DNA of 64,000 bases, taken from positions 124,001 to 188,000 of the forward strand of contig NZ_RQFA01000032.1 of assembly GCF_004770155.1 (NCBI RefSeq), given 5' to 3'. Below the pieces are notes generated by a model. The model had not been told where the DNA came from. It did not search any database and was given only the letters and a program-made list of their open reading frames with translations. Position numbers and translations under genes: made by a program. Source of the DNA: Leptospira gomenensis (lineage in GTDB: Bacteria > Spirochaetota > Leptospiria > Leptospirales > Leptospiraceae). Shown here in pieces: positions 32,557 to 45,545 of this stretch (position 1 is its first letter; each line of letters starts with the position of its first letter).

Positions 32557-32869
32557 AATCAAAAATCATTCTAAAATCGTCCATCTGATCGGAAATTTGG
32601 ACGTTCACAACACGCATAGGATCGAATCCGTTTTTATGGACCAGGTCAAAGCAGGAAATTCTCCGGTTCTCATCTTAGATCTTTCCTCCGTGGAATTCAT
32701 CTCTTCCGCGGGACTGAGAATCATCGTCGCCGCTTTGCGGGAATGTAAGGAGAGGGATGTGGAACTTAGACTGGCGGGAATCAAACCCGCCGTTCGAAAG
32801 GTCTTCGAGATCATCGATATGAATTCCATGTTCAGCATCTTCGACACTCTCGAATCCGCGATAAAGTAG
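32540..32869 (+). CDS. STAS-domain anti-sigma factor antagonist
   Basis: The 109-residue cytoplasmic protein is a single STAS domain of the RsbV/SpoIIAA class. The pattern [28 protein letters not shown] and the C-terminal [10 protein letters not shown] helix are all present. The phospho-acceptor is Ser55 or Ser56 in ISSAGL. The gene overlaps the 3' end of the phosphatase/ATPase gene by 17 bases, so the two are almost certainly co-translated and act together. No sigma factor gene is adjacent, so the downstream target is unknown. Confidence 0.94.
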
Positions 32870-32962
32870 TCCTTCCTTTCTTCTTAAGTCGAATTTAACT
32901 TTCCCGAGAAGCGTTTCTTTAAAAACTGGATATATTTCTCATTCCATTTTAAAGGGCCCTGT

Positions 32963-34615
32963 ATGTCCGAGACAAATTACTCATTGGAAAATCCATTTCA
33001 ATCCTCGACCGAATCCGAGGTTCCGAAAACCCGCGGTCTTTACGAAGAAGCGAACGAACTCGGAAAGGAACTTCTCGATAAACCCTTAGCCGGCGGAGGA
33101 GTGGATCGAATCCTCGTACAACACTCCAAAGAAAGGATGACCGTTTGGGAGCGCATCAAAGTTCTCACCGACCAAGAACCGAATATCCTCTATCAGAACT
33201 GGGGCAAAAATTTGGATGGAGCGTCCCTGGTCACCGGTATTTTGAACATCAACGGTCGAGACGTGGCTATTTACGGTCACGATTTTACGCTTCGGGCCGG
33301 TTCGATGGACGCGACCAACGGAAGCAAACTGGCGCGATTGATTTATATGGCCGGAGAACACGGAATTCCTTTGATCGGAATGAACGATTCCGCCGGTGCC
33401 TATGTGCCTGCGGGTGTCGGCGGTCTCGACGGTTACAGCGAAGCATTCACCGCACTTCGTAAAATCAGCGGCGTCGTTCCGAGTCTGATGCTTATGTTCG
33501 GATTCAACGCGGGGGGCGGTGCGTATCTTCCTCGACAAGGTTCGTTTATGATCCAATGCGAGAACACGTTTTTCGGTTTGACCGGCCCCGGTGTCGTAAA
33601 ATCCGTGTTAGGTGAGGATATCTCCGCGGACGATTTAGGCGGGCCGAAGGTTCACGGTCAGAGCGGGGTCGTGGATTTGGTGACCGGGGACGAACTCGGA
33701 TCCTTACGAACCGCACTCAGACTTCTTTCCTATCTTCCAGACAACAACCGTTCGTTCGCTCCGTTTCATCCGACCTCGGATCCGACGGATCGTTTTATCT
33801 ACGAGGAGGAGATCCTCTTTAAGAAAACGTTCAATTCTCCGACCGGAATGAATACCCCGTTCGATATTACCTTGTATCTGCAGAATATCTGCGACCACGG
33901 TCAGTATTTCGAAATCCAACCGCAGAGATCCAGAAACCTGGTCACCGCATTCGGAAGGATCGGCGGCCACGTGGTCGCCTTCGTAGCAAATAACTCCGCG
34001 GTTTCCTCCGGTCAGATCGATATCGGAGCCGCGCGTAAGGGAACGAGGTTCATACGTTTCTGCAATTTGTACAATATTCCGATCGTTTTTCTCGAAGACA
34101 CGACCGGGTTTCTTCCCGGAAAGGAACAGGAGCAGAACGGAATCGTTTTGGAAGGACGAAAACTTTTGGATTCCATCATCGACATTCGCACTCCTCGTCT
34201 AACATTAATTATACGGAATGCCTTCGGAGGCGCGTACGCTTGTTTCAACTCCTATCACGTCGGCGCCGATATGGTATTCGCGCTTCCTACGGCGCGTATC
34301 GCGGTAATGGGACCGGCCGGTAAGGACTACGTCTACAAGGACGAAGTTTCCTCCGTACAAAGGGAATATCAAGAAAACGTAAAGAAAGGGATGCCCGATA
34401 AGGAAGCGATCTCGATTCGGGATAAAAAACTTCAGGCCATTTCCACACAATACGAACGGGAACTGATGAATCCGAAAGAGGCGCTTTCCCTCGGTTCCGT
34501 TTCCAGAATCGTTCTACCCGGAACGACCAGAAGTATACTCCATCAAAATTTGGATTATCTGATTCGACATTACAAACCGGAACCGCTTTCCGGACCGCAA
34601 AGGGAGTTTGAGTAA
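32963..34615 (+). CDS. Acyl-CoA carboxylase, carboxyltransferase (beta) subunit
   Basis: This subunit transfers CO2 from carboxybiotin to an acyl-CoA (acetyl-, propionyl- or methylcrotonyl-CoA). The 550-residue protein has the crotonase-fold N-half with the PccB/AccD-like pattern [22 protein letters not shown] and a C-half containing [15 protein letters not shown] and [10 protein letters not shown]. Acyl-CoA-binding glycine loops such as [13 protein letters not shown] are visible. The partner biotin carboxylase gene starts five bases later. Substrate cannot be fixed from sequence; propionyl- or methylcrotonyl-type is likely by similarity to secondary carboxylases. GGCCCTGT before the ATG is a weak ribosome binding site. 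Confidence 0.93.
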   Translation: MSETNYSLENPFQSSTESEVPKTRGLYEEANELGKELLDKPLAGGGVDRILVQHSKERMTVWERIKVLTDQEPNILYQNWGKNLDGASLVTGILNINGRDVAIYGHDFTLRAGSMDATNGSKLARLIYMAGEHGIPLIGMNDSAGAYVPAGVGGLDGYSEAFTALRKISGVVPSLMLMFGFNAGGGAYLPRQGSFMIQCENTFFGLTGPGVVKSVLGEDISADDLGGPKVHGQSGVVDLVTGDELGSLRTALRLLSYLPDNNRSFAPFHPTSDPTDRFIYEEEILFKKTFNSPTGMNTPFDITLYLQNICDHGQYFEIQPQRSRNLVTAFGRIGGHVVAFVANNSAVSSGQIDIGAARKGTRFIRFCNLYNIPIVFLEDTTGFLPGKEQEQNGIVLEGRKLLDSIIDIRTPRLTLIIRNAFGGAYACFNSYHVGADMVFALPTARIAVMGPAGKDYVYKDEVSSVQREYQENVKKGMPDKEAISIRDKKLQAISTQYERELMNPKEALSLGSVSRIVLPGTTRSILHQNLDYLIRHYKPEPLSGPQREFE

Positions 34616-34620
34616 TCGAC

Positions 34621-37368
<2,748 letters not shown>

Positions 37369-37413
37369 TAAGAGGCGGTCAGACGTTAGACGACATATCC
37401 AGACGATGCATGG

Positions 37414-37447
37414 GGATTCTTCGGTCCTGTTTCGGATCGGAGAATCC
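37414..37447 (+). terminator. Likely terminator stem after the carboxylase operon
   Basis: A 14-base-pair stem (37414-37427 with 37434-37447, two G-T pairs) has a six-base loop. It starts 46 bases after the carboxylase stop and is followed by the T-rich GTTTGTTCT. There is no long T-run, so termination efficiency is uncertain. Confidence 0.5.
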
Positions 37448-37543
37448 GTTTGTTCTAAATTCGAATCCTTCGGCTACACTTCAGGAACGGTACGAAACGA
37501 ACGGTACGTTTTCCGGTCTAAAACGAAACGGACGGAAAAGAGT

Positions 37544-38590
37544 TCAAAAATTTTGAACCTCGTCCACGATTTTAGAAAGCGGAAGAATCGTGTCCACCGC
37601 TCCCCGAAGGATTGCTTCCTTGGGCATTCCGAAAACCACACAACTCGATTCGTCCTGTGCGATCGTAGTCGCTCCCGTTTGTCTCATCTTTAAAAGTCCG
37701 TTCGCTCCGTCGCTTCCCATTCCTGTCATGATGATTCCTTTCGAATTTTTGCCGGCCACTTGCGCGACGGATTGGAATAATACGTCAACGGAGGGTCTGT
37801 GTCGGTTCACGAGAGGACCGTCTAACACGCGTATGTGGAATTGCGCCCCGCTTAGATAAATTTCCATGTGTTTGTTACCGGGAGCGATATACGCGGAACC
37901 GACTTGAATTCGATCTCCGTTTTTAGCCTCTTTCACCTGAATTTCGCAAATATCGTTGAGACGATTGGCGAACGCTTCCGTAAATTTTTCCGGCATATGT
38001 TGAACGATCACGATTCCCGGACAATGAACGTCCAACTGCGTTAGGATATATTCCAAAGCCTGCGTTCCACCGGTGGATGTTCCGATTGCGATCAACTTGT
38101 CGGTCGTACTGATTTTGGAAAAATCCGGTTTGATCTGATTCCTATCGACAACGGAGTGGGAGATCTTTTTGCGCTCGGAGGAATAAGATTTGAATCTGGA
38201 TTTCGCGGCCGCTTTGATTGCGTCCGTAAAGAGGATTTTGGATTCCTCCAAAAATCCTTTTACGCCTAACTTCGGTTTTTCGATGATTTCGACGGCACCC
38301 AGTTTCATCGCCAACAAGGCGGTTTCCGAATCCTTTTCCGCGAGAGAAGAACAGATGATTACGGGAGTGGGGCGCTCGGACATGATTTTCTTTAAAAAGG
38401 AAATTCCGTCCATACGAGGCATTTCGACGTCCAAGATAAAAACGTCCGGCCAGTCCGAGGCAAGTTTTTCGGCCGCAAAGATCGGATCGGACGCAAACCC
38501 GAAAATGTCTATTTCCGGATCCTCGTTTAAGATCTGCGTCAACGCTTGTCGCACGACCGCGGAATCGTCCACGATAAAAACCCGGATCAT
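37544..38590 (-). CDS. cheB: Chemotaxis protein-glutamate methylesterase CheB
   Basis: This response regulator demethylates or deamidates MCP glutamates. The 348-residue protein has an N-terminal receiver domain with phospho-acceptor Asp54 ([12 protein letters not shown]) and a C-terminal esterase. The catalytic residues are Ser in GTSTGGTQ, His in VQHMPEKF and Asp in GMGSDGANG. It overlaps the cheD stop codon (ATGA), which implies translational coupling. It is the last gene of the minus-strand che cluster. No methyltransferase CheR is found in the window, so its counterpart must be elsewhere. Confidence 0.97.
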   Translation of the reverse strand: MIRVFIVDDSAVVRQALTQILNEDPEIDIFGFASDPIFAAEKLASDWPDVFILDVEMPRMDGISFLKKIMSERPTPVIICSSLAEKDSETALLAMKLGAVEIIEKPKLGVKGFLEESKILFTDAIKAAAKSRFKSYSSERKKISHSVVDRNQIKPDFSKISTTDKLIAIGTSTGGTQALEYILTQLDVHCPGIVIVQHMPEKFTEAFANRLNDICEIQVKEAKNGDRIQVGSAYIAPGNKHMEIYLSGAQFHIRVLDGPLVNRHRPSVDVLFQSVAQVAGKNSKGIIMTGMGSDGANGLLKMRQTGATTIAQDESSCVVFGMPKEAILRGAVDTILPLSKIVDEVQNF

Positions 38591-39093
38591 ACGGCGCCTC
38601 CGGGTCTTTCGATATAAATTTCACCGTCCCACAAGGAGAAAAAAACTCTTCGATGAGAAAAACCTCCGAGGTCTTCGGAAGAAACACCGAGTCTATTTTT
38701 TTCCAGGATTTCTTTGACCGAGCGGATATTCTTGGTTCCTATGTCCCGAACCGACTTTATCTCCAGAAGTTTTTCTTCTTCCGTGGAAAACATCGAGGCT
38801 CCTCCGAACAGTTTGATTTGATATTGGGTAATCCTTCCTCCGGTTTCCAGAATCTGATCGAAAAAAAGTTGAACTGCGTCGTCCGCGTATTTAGCAAGCA
38901 ACTCTTTGTTCTCTTCACCGGCGGGACGATTGGGAAGCATCACGTGCGCCATTCCTCCGTGCAAACTCACCGGATTCCAGAAACACACCGCAACACAAGA
39001 TCCGAGAAGCGTACGAATTCTCAAATTCCTTTGCCCCCAATAAAATGCCCCGGGTTGTAAAAATAAATCCCGGACCAAATCCGGCTCCATCAT
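38587..39093 (-). CDS. cheD: Chemoreceptor glutamine deamidase CheD
   Basis: CheD deamidates specific receptor glutamines and, in many bacteria, works with CheC and CheY-P. The 168-residue protein carries the family's catalytic Cys and His in [12 protein letters not shown] and GGMAHVMLP, and a later Thr-containing stretch. AGGAG lies five bases before the start. The start overlaps the cheW stop and the stop overlaps the cheB start, so cheW-cheD-cheB form a coupled unit. No cheC is visible in the window. Confidence 0.96.
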   Translation of the reverse strand: MMEPDLVRDLFLQPGAFYWGQRNLRIRTLLGSCVAVCFWNPVSLHGGMAHVMLPNRPAGEENKELLAKYADDAVQLFFDQILETGGRITQYQIKLFGGASMFSTEEEKLLEIKSVRDIGTKNIRSVKEILEKNRLGVSSEDLGGFSHRRVFFSLWDGEIYIERPGGAV

Positions 39094-39605
39094 TTCTCCT
39101 GAAGTATCTCTTCGGAGGTTTGTGTTTCCTCAAGAGAAGTCAGTTCGTCCAGATTCAGGATCTTATCGGTGTTAAGAATGATGATGAAGCCCGTTTCTTG
39201 ACGAGCCATACCGTGAATAAAATCCACCTTAATCCGCGATCCGAACGTGGGAGCCGGCTCAATATTTTCGACGGAAATGGAAATGACCTCGTTCACGGAT
39301 TCCACTAGGATTCCTAGATCGGTTTTCTCCTTTCCGCTTCCGGATTGCGAGGAATGTATTTCCACAATGATCACACACGTTTTTCGGTCGGGTTCCAATT
39401 TCTGTTTAAAGAATTTATGTTTTAAATCGACAACGGGAACCACGTTCCCCCGAAGATTGATTACCCCGGGTATGAATTCGGGCATCAAAGGAACGTTCGT
39501 AAGCCCGGAGTATTCTATTATTTCTTTAATGTGTAATATTCCGATTCCGTAACATTCTTCGCCCAGATAAAAGGTTAAGAATTGGTTGTCTTCCAAGGAG
39601 CTCAT
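39090..39605 (-). CDS. cheW: Chemotaxis coupling protein CheW
   Basis: CheW links receptors to CheA in the chemosensory array at the cytoplasmic membrane. The 171-residue protein has the CheW beta-barrel signatures: FYLGEECYGIGILHIKEI near the start, PGVINLRGNVVPVVDL in the middle and LGILVESVNEVISI later. The C-terminal ~15 residues ([15 protein letters not shown]) are an acidic tail not typical of the family. It lies 15 bases downstream of the MCP gene and overlaps cheD. Confidence 0.97.
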   Translation of the reverse strand: MSSLEDNQFLTFYLGEECYGIGILHIKEIIEYSGLTNVPLMPEFIPGVINLRGNVVPVVDLKHKFFKQKLEPDRKTCVIIVEIHSSQSGSGKEKTDLGILVESVNEVISISVENIEPAPTFGSRIKVDFIHGMARQETGFIIILNTDKILNLDELTSLEETQTSEEILQEK

Positions 39606-39620
39606 AACGCTGGTACCCGA

Positions 39621-42554
39621 TCAGTATTTTTCGAACTTGTCCACGGGCGACATTCCGGCGGAATCCGGACGTTTTTTAGGAACACTTTCCCTTTTCGAAG
39701 GAGGTGCGGACGGTTTGTTCGCAACGGCGGAGCGGAACGAATCGCGAACGGGAGCACCGCCGTTAGCCGAATAACGCGGATCGCCTTCCGAAATTTTGAA
39801 AAACAAAACCGATTCCCGAAGTTGTTCGGCTTGAGAATTCATTTCCTCCGATATCGCGGCCAATTCCTCCGAAGCCGAGGCGTTCTGTTGCGACACCTGA
39901 TCCAGTTGTCCCATAGCCTTATTGATTTCCGAAACGCCCGCCGCTTGTTCGTCGCTTGCCGCGGTGATTTCCTGAACTAAATCCGCCGTCTTCCGGATCG
40001 AAGGAACGATTTGTGAAATGAGATCGCCCGCTTTTTCGGCGATGGCGACGCTACTACTCGCCAAACTACTGATTTCGTTCGCCGACTTTTGACTTCTTTC
40101 CGCAAGTTTTCGGACTTCGGAAGCGACCACCGCAAATCCTTTCCCGTGGTCTCCGGCACGAGCTGCCTCGATAGCAGCGTTTAACGCGAGTAAGTTGGTT
40201 TGATACGCTATATCCTCGATGATACTGATCTTTTCCGCGATCTGTTTCATCGCTTTCACGGTTTCGATTACGGACGCACCGCCTTCCTCGGCATCCTTTG
40301 AGGACTTGGAAGATATCTGCTCCGTTTGCCGGGAATTTTGCGCGTTTTGATCTATCGATGCCGTCATCTCCTCGAGGGAAGAGGTGGTTTCTTCGACGCT
40401 GGCCGCCTGTTCGGACGCGCCTTGGCTGAGCGAATTCGCCGTGGATGAAACCTCGCTTGCAGAAGTCACCAGACTCGAGGAACGAACGATGATGTCTCCT
40501 ATGATCTCGTTCAACTTATCTACGGTATTATTCGAATATTCCTTCAATTTACCGAAGGTTCCACGGTATTCATTGGTAATTTTTTGAGTCAGATTTCCCA
40601 CGGAAATTCTTTCCAACGCGTCCACGACTTCGTTGAGTCCGCGATTGCTCACTTCCAGAAGTTGATTGATCGATTGACTAAGATTCAGAAAAAAACCGGT
40701 TTTGGATTCGATGACGATTCTTTTCGTAAAATCACCGTTAGCCGCCGAATTCACGATCCCTTCGACTTCCTCTTGAACGGATAATTCCGTAGTCACGTCG
40801 GACCATTCCACGACCGAACCGAGACGTTTTCCTTCCGAATCAAGAATCGGATTGGCGATGAGGTTAAAACTTCTGCCCCCGATATTGATCGAGGCCCGGT
40901 GGGAACCCGTAAACGTGCCCAGTAATCCTCGTTGATGCGTAGGATTTTTATGAAAGGAGTCGATACTCGATCCTACCAGGGCTTTCAAGTCGAAGTGGCT
41001 GAACTGTTTCTTTATATCCGATTCCCCGTTCTTAAACATTGCGATCACGGCTTTGTTCATATAACGAATATTGAATTCGTTATCGGCGATCATTACGTTG
41101 GTTGAAGTGCTGTCCAACGCGACTTTAACGCGGATCAGTTCCTCGTTTTCGATCCGACGTTCTTCCGCCATCCGATTCTGCTCCGTAACATCGGACCATT
41201 CCACGACCGAACCGAGACGTTTTCCTTCCCCGTCGATGATCGGATTGGCGATCAGATCAAAGCTCCTGCCTCCGATGGAAATCGAAGAACGGAAAGTATC
41301 CTCGAGTTTTTCCAAAAGGCTTCTCTGATGTGCGGGGTTTTTATGAAACGAATCTATATTCGTTCCCATGAGACCGTTCAGCTTAAAATTCCCCAACTGC
41401 TTTTGAATGTCCGTTTCCGCTTTTGAAAACATGGTACGAATCGCTTTGTTCATATAAACTATGTTTAGATTCCGGTCCGCCATCATGATGTTGGTGGAAA
41501 CGTTATCCAACGCAAATTTAACTCGTGTTAGCTCTTCGTTTTCGATTCTTCTTTGTTCTGCGTTCTTATTTTGTTCGGTCACATCCGACCATTCCACGAC
41601 CGTACCCAATTTATTTCCGCGACTATCGGTGATCGGATTGGCTATCAAATCGAAATCGCGTCCTCCGATGGAGATCGAGGATCGAAACGTGTCTGTAAGT
41701 TGAGCTAAAAGATTTCTTTGATGCGAAGGATTTTTATGAAACGAATCGATATTCATTCCGAGAAGTCCGCCGACGTTGAAATTCGCGAATTGTTTTTTGA
41801 TATCCGCTTCCGCCTTAGAGAACATCTCTCGGATCGCCTTATTCATATAAACGACGTTTAAATTTCGGTCAGCCATCATGATATTCGTAGCGACGTTATC
41901 GACGGCAGTGCGCATCCGAAGCGATTCTTGTTCCAGTTTTTGGATCGATTTTGCGCCTGAAAATTGGGACCAAAATAAGAATACGAGTAAAAGTAGGGAA
42001 ATTCCAGAGTAAACCCCGAGACGGAGATAAAAGCCGGATCCGCTCGCGGAATCGATCGAAACGTTTTCACTCTCGGTCAAAATCGATTTTAAAAGTTCGT
42101 TTCTCGCTTCCTTAAATTCGGACACATCGGAAAAAAAAGAGGAGCGCATCAAAGCGGTACGATCTCGGTCTAAGTCCTTGCTTTCGCCGATCTTTTCCTC
42201 CAACTCCTGTGCGGAAGAAAAGAGGATCGTTATTTTTTTTTCGAACTTTGCGGTTTCCGGTTTTTGGAAACTCCCGGATTCCGAAACGGCTTTTTTCAAT
42301 TTCTTAAGCGAATCGATCGTTTCTTGCAGATCCGAGCGCAACTCGTCTTTTCCTTTTCCCGAAGAAAGATCTATTTGTATCTGCATCAGATCCTCCTCCG
42401 CTTTTGAAAGAGAAGTTTGTAACGAGGAGAAATATCGTAATCCTTCGTAAACCACCGTCTTCGCTCCGGTTTTCACATCGGAAAGGAATAAAAATGAAAG
42501 CCCGTTGACAAACAGGACCAACCCAATAAAAACCCCTAAGTTTTTTCTGAACAT
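39621..42554 (-). CDS. Methyl-accepting chemotaxis protein with three tandem PAS domains
   Basis: The 977-residue membrane receptor has TM1 (about residues 7-25), a periplasmic helical sensor (~30-170) and TM2 (~172-192). Three near-identical PAS-type repeats of exactly 131 residues follow, each ending in VVEWSDVT and containing SFHKNPxHQR. After a HAMP-like linker comes the MCP signalling domain (about 680-900) with the hairpin tip [20 protein letters not shown]. The C-terminal ~75 residues are a Pro/Ser/Lys-rich flexible tail ending in DKFEKY, possibly a docking tail. The ATG has GGAGAG six bases upstream, and a strong promoter precedes the gene. Confidence 0.95.
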   Translation of the reverse strand: MFRKNLGVFIGLVLFVNGLSFLFLSDVKTGAKTVVYEGLRYFSSLQTSLSKAEEDLMQIQIDLSSGKGKDELRSDLQETIDSLKKLKKAVSESGSFQKPETAKFEKKITILFSSAQELEEKIGESKDLDRDRTALMRSSFFSDVSEFKEARNELLKSILTESENVSIDSASGSGFYLRLGVYSGISLLLLVFLFWSQFSGAKSIQKLEQESLRMRTAVDNVATNIMMADRNLNVVYMNKAIREMFSKAEADIKKQFANFNVGGLLGMNIDSFHKNPSHQRNLLAQLTDTFRSSISIGGRDFDLIANPITDSRGNKLGTVVEWSDVTEQNKNAEQRRIENEELTRVKFALDNVSTNIMMADRNLNIVYMNKAIRTMFSKAETDIQKQLGNFKLNGLMGTNIDSFHKNPAHQRSLLEKLEDTFRSSISIGGRSFDLIANPIIDGEGKRLGSVVEWSDVTEQNRMAEERRIENEELIRVKVALDSTSTNVMIADNEFNIRYMNKAVIAMFKNGESDIKKQFSHFDLKALVGSSIDSFHKNPTHQRGLLGTFTGSHRASINIGGRSFNLIANPILDSEGKRLGSVVEWSDVTTELSVQEEVEGIVNSAANGDFTKRIVIESKTGFFLNLSQSINQLLEVSNRGLNEVVDALERISVGNLTQKITNEYRGTFGKLKEYSNNTVDKLNEIIGDIIVRSSSLVTSASEVSSTANSLSQGASEQAASVEETTSSLEEMTASIDQNAQNSRQTEQISSKSSKDAEEGGASVIETVKAMKQIAEKISIIEDIAYQTNLLALNAAIEAARAGDHGKGFAVVASEVRKLAERSQKSANEISSLASSSVAIAEKAGDLISQIVPSIRKTADLVQEITAASDEQAAGVSEINKAMGQLDQVSQQNASASEELAAISEEMNSQAEQLRESVLFFKISEGDPRYSANGGAPVRDSFRSAVANKPSAPPSKRESVPKKRPDSAGMSPVDKFEKY
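40791..41969 (-). repeat. Three tandem 393-base PAS repeats inside the MCP gene
   Basis: Residues about 196-588 are three units of 131 residues. DNA identity is locally very high: a 39-base stretch at about 40798-40836 recurs unchanged at about 41191-41229. Amino-acid units two and three are more alike than expected from long divergence, which points to recent duplication or gene conversion. Unit boundaries are approximate. Confidence 0.8.
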
Positions 42555-42594
42555 CGCTTCTCTCCAGACTTATAAATAAAAACGAACCCGAGGA

Positions 42595-42622
42595 ATTATA
42601 AGAGTACTCGACATAGAGTCAA
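42595..42622 (-). promoter_or_regulatory. Sigma-70 promoter upstream of the MCP gene
   Basis: On the minus strand, TTGACT (42617-42622) and TATAAT (42595-42600) are 16 bases apart, matching five and six of six consensus positions. They lie about 40 bases before the MCP start, so the receptor-cheW-cheD-cheB block probably has its own vegetative promoter downstream of cheA. Confidence 0.65.
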
Positions 42623-42649
42623 TTTATTTTTACAGAATATTCTTATATA

Positions 42650-44782
42650 TTAATTCAATCCCGATACTGTCTCCCTGATTCCGGTTTCCCTATCCCTAAC
42701 GAAATTATATAAACCCGGAACGTCCAGTATGAACGCGATTTCTCCGCTCCCGAGGATGGACGTTCCGCTAAAACATTTAAGATTTCTGAATATGGAGCCC
42801 ATAGGTCTGATAACGGACTGGACTTCCCCTTGCAGGTCGTTCACTATGATTCCGAAAGATTTTTCTTCGTATTCAAGAATTACTATATTCTCTTTTTCGT
42901 ATTCATTTTTCTCCAAACAAAGAAGGGAGGATAGGTGTAGTACCGGCAACAATTCACCGCGCAGGTTCATCGTACCGGCTGCCATCCCGTTCAAAATGAC
43001 CTTCGCCTCGACGGTCTCCCGAACGAGCTGCATAGGAACGATAAAATGGGACGATCCAGCCCTCACGAGGAAACCGTCGATAATGGCCAACGTCAAAGGT
43101 AAACGGATCAGAAACGAACTGCCGATATCCTTCCAGGATTGAATTTGAACGGTACCGCGAAGGGATTCGATATTTCTGAGCACTACGTCCATTCCGACGC
43201 CGCGACCCGAAAGATTAGTTACTTGTTCGGCCGTGGAAAAACCGGGTTGGAAGATCAGGGAATAAATTTCCGATTCGCTTAAAATCTGGTCTCGGGCGAT
43301 CAGACCTTTTTCGATAGCCTTTGCGCGGATTTTGTCCGCGTTCAGCCCGCCTCCGTCGTCCTTGATTTCAATCAGAATACTTCCCGTTCCGTGACTCGCG
43401 GAAATTTGTAGTTTACCGATCGCAGGTTTTCCTTTTAACGTTCTCACTTCCGAAGTTTCGATTCCGTGATCCAACGCGTTTCGCAGGATGTGAACGATCG
43501 GATCGGCGATCTTTTCGATGACGGAACGATCCAATTCAGTTTCTCCTCCGAAGATTTCCAACTCCACTTGTTTGTTCAGTTCTTTGGAAAGATCTCGAAC
43601 GACCCGTTTGTATTTATCAAAAAGATCCGCGATCGGAACCATACGCAGACTGAGCGCGTATTCCCGAATCTCGCTAACGAGACGATACAACGATTCGGAG
43701 GATTCGATAAGATGAGTATTTTCTGTTTCTATAATATTCCTGCTTAGATTCGCCTCTTGTGTGATCAATTCTCCCACCAAGGATATCAAAGCGTCGATTT
43801 TGGCCGAATCCACTCGCAACGTTTTCGTTTGAAGTTTGAGGGTTTCCGATTCTTTGGAAGTTCCAGAGGAAACGTCCGAAAATCCTTTTTCCAATTGACG
43901 GGGGCTCGGATCTCGTTTTCCTTCCTTCAAAATGGAAAACTCTTCGTATTTAAGAACATTTTGAATTTCTAATGCGTTTACGTACGCTTCCTTCCCCAAA
44001 GGGAAACTTTCCGCGTTTTCGGAAAAAAAACGCAACGGGCTGTGCGGGGGAAGTATTCTTATATAACTTCCTTCCTTTAGAAATTCCAGAGTGGAATCGA
44101 TTTCGTCTCCGTTCGATCCGGACTCGTAGGATATCTCGAAACCCAGGTAACAATGCTCCGGATTCATCTCCTTCCACGCGGGAATGGATTCAGGATAGAC
44201 GTAGAGGTGTTTTATTTTTCCGGAACCGGAAAGGTATTTCAAAAAAGTGAACGGATCTAACCCCGATTCGAATAGTTTATCGTTTGGAATCAGAGTAATT
44301 TGCCAGAATTTAGAGGTTGATCGATCTTCGTCCGAAGGGGCCGGAAATTCTGTCGAAAGGGACATGTCTTTTGCGGAAGAATCCGAAGAGAATTCGCCTA
44401 ACAACTTTTTGGCGATAAGAAGCAACTCTGCCTGACGTTTAGAAGTTCTATCGTCTAGAACCAACGTTTCACCGACCAACGTCACCAACTTTCGGATATG
44501 ATCGCAGGCCAAGAATAGGAATTCGATCGCTTCCTTACTCAGGGATTGTTTTCCCGAACGGACCCGATCCAAAAGGGTTTCCACGTCGTGCGTGAACGTT
44601 TCAATCTGCTCGTAACCGAACATTCCGGACGTTCCTTTGATCGTATGAACGGCTCGAAACACCGAGTGGATTTCATTCGAACTTTTGGGGTCCTTTTCCA
44701 AAACGAGAAGAGAGGATTCCATCGAAGACAGAAGCTCCTCCGATTCCGAAATGAACGTATCCCTGACTTCCGATAAATCCAT
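42650..44782 (-). CDS. cheA: Chemotaxis histidine kinase CheA
   Basis: This is the central kinase of chemotaxis. The 710-residue protein has an HPt domain with His46 (AVHTIKGTSGMFGY). A linker/P2-like region (about 130-320) is divergent. The P3 dimerisation helices follow (about 325-385, VDSAKIDALISLVGELI). The HATPase domain has HILRNALDHGIET, IEIKDDGGGLNADKIRAKAI and GRGVGMDVV. A C-terminal CheW-like P5 domain ends the protein. It begins one base after the STAS gene. The P2 region is weakly conserved, so CheY/CheB docking there cannot be judged. Confidence 0.97.
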   Translation of the reverse strand: MDLSEVRDTFISESEELLSSMESSLLVLEKDPKSSNEIHSVFRAVHTIKGTSGMFGYEQIETFTHDVETLLDRVRSGKQSLSKEAIEFLFLACDHIRKLVTLVGETLVLDDRTSKRQAELLLIAKKLLGEFSSDSSAKDMSLSTEFPAPSDEDRSTSKFWQITLIPNDKLFESGLDPFTFLKYLSGSGKIKHLYVYPESIPAWKEMNPEHCYLGFEISYESGSNGDEIDSTLEFLKEGSYIRILPPHSPLRFFSENAESFPLGKEAYVNALEIQNVLKYEEFSILKEGKRDPSPRQLEKGFSDVSSGTSKESETLKLQTKTLRVDSAKIDALISLVGELITQEANLSRNIIETENTHLIESSESLYRLVSEIREYALSLRMVPIADLFDKYKRVVRDLSKELNKQVELEIFGGETELDRSVIEKIADPIVHILRNALDHGIETSEVRTLKGKPAIGKLQISASHGTGSILIEIKDDGGGLNADKIRAKAIEKGLIARDQILSESEIYSLIFQPGFSTAEQVTNLSGRGVGMDVVLRNIESLRGTVQIQSWKDIGSSFLIRLPLTLAIIDGFLVRAGSSHFIVPMQLVRETVEAKVILNGMAAGTMNLRGELLPVLHLSSLLCLEKNEYEKENIVILEYEEKSFGIIVNDLQGEVQSVIRPMGSIFRNLKCFSGTSILGSGEIAFILDVPGLYNFVRDRETGIRETVSGLN

Positions 44783-44783
44783 A

Positions 44784-45158
44784 TCAATTCTTTCCTGTTC
44801 CGTATAAAAACGAGAACTCCTTAAGGTCCTCTTTTTGAAGTTTGATCTTATCCCGTAAAAATCCAGTAAGTCCGTATAAATCGATTAATTTTAAAACGGC
44901 GTGGCTGTGATTGACGAAACGAACCGTTGAGTTCTTCGACTTGGCTTCCTTTTTTAAAGCCAATAAAATTTGCAAACCGGACGTATCCATCTTGGAAATT
45001 TTGGAGAGGTCGAGTTCTATCGACTTCCAGGATTCCTTGAGAATGGAATCCAGCTTTTCCTTAAATTCCGAAGCGTAATATATGGTAACTTCTCCACCGA
45101 TCCAGAGTTTCAAAACGTTGTCGTTTTGGATTCGTTCCGTGTTCCATTCGAATGACAT
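44784..45158 (-). CDS. STAS-domain protein in the che cluster
   Basis: The 124-residue product from ATG 45158 is a single STAS domain, with KLWIGGEVTIYYASEF at the start and IELDLSKISKMDTSGLQI in the middle. Ser60 in DTSGL occupies the phospho-acceptor position of SpoIIAA/RsbV. A longer frame starting at 45236 would overlap cheY, so I reject it. The gene starts 14 bases after the cheY stop and ends one base before cheA. A STAS protein inside a che operon suggests a Ser/Thr-type partner switch tied to chemotaxis; the kinase may be the ATPase at 45546-46808. Confidence 0.9.
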   Translation of the reverse strand: MSFEWNTERIQNDNVLKLWIGGEVTIYYASEFKEKLDSILKESWKSIELDLSKISKMDTSGLQILLALKKEAKSKNSTVRFVNHSHAVLKLIDLYGLTGFLRDKIKLQKEDLKEFSFLYGTGKN

Positions 45159-45172
45159 TGAATTTCGTCCGT

Positions 45173-45535
45173 TTACGGTAAAAGTTTTTGAATCGTTTGC
45201 ACCAGTTCTTCCGGTGAAAACGGTTTCGTCAGCCAAGCCCTTGCTCCCGCGGCCAATCCTTCGCTTTTTACGTCCTCCTGCGATTCCGTGGTAAGCATGA
45301 TAATCGGAACGAATTTATTTTTCGGATCTTTTTTGATCTCTTTGACAAAAGTGATTCCGTCCATATTCGGCATATTCATGTCGCTGACGATGATATCCAC
45401 TTTATCATTTTGTAATTTATCAAGACCGTCCTTTCCATCCACGGCCTCCAGAATCTGGAATTCGAAATTGCTCAGATGAAGGTTGAGTATCTTTCGAAAA
45501 ACCGCGGAATCGTCCACGATGAGAATCCGTTTCAT
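45173..45535 (-). CDS. cheY: CheY-like response regulator
   Basis: The 120-residue single receiver domain has the acidic pocket Asp8/Asp9, phospho-acceptor Asp52 (IVSDMNMPNMDG), Thr in MLTTESQ and Lys in LTKPFSPEEL. The ATG at 45535 has GGAG eight bases upstream; an earlier in-frame start gives 16 unlikely residues. It probably receives phosphate from CheA to control the flagellar motor, or feeds back onto the neighbouring STAS and ATPase proteins. Which CheY controls the motor cannot be told. Confidence 0.94.
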   Translation of the reverse strand: MKRILIVDDSAVFRKILNLHLSNFEFQILEAVDGKDGLDKLQNDKVDIIVSDMNMPNMDGITFVKEIKKDPKNKFVPIIMLTTESQEDVKSEGLAAGARAWLTKPFSPEELVQTIQKLLP

Positions 45536-45545
45536 TCCTATCTCC

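Noticed and set aside
44784..45236. Long 150-residue version of the che-cluster STAS protein
   Set aside because: The extra N-terminus overlaps cheY. The ATG at 45158 gives a normal-length STAS domain.
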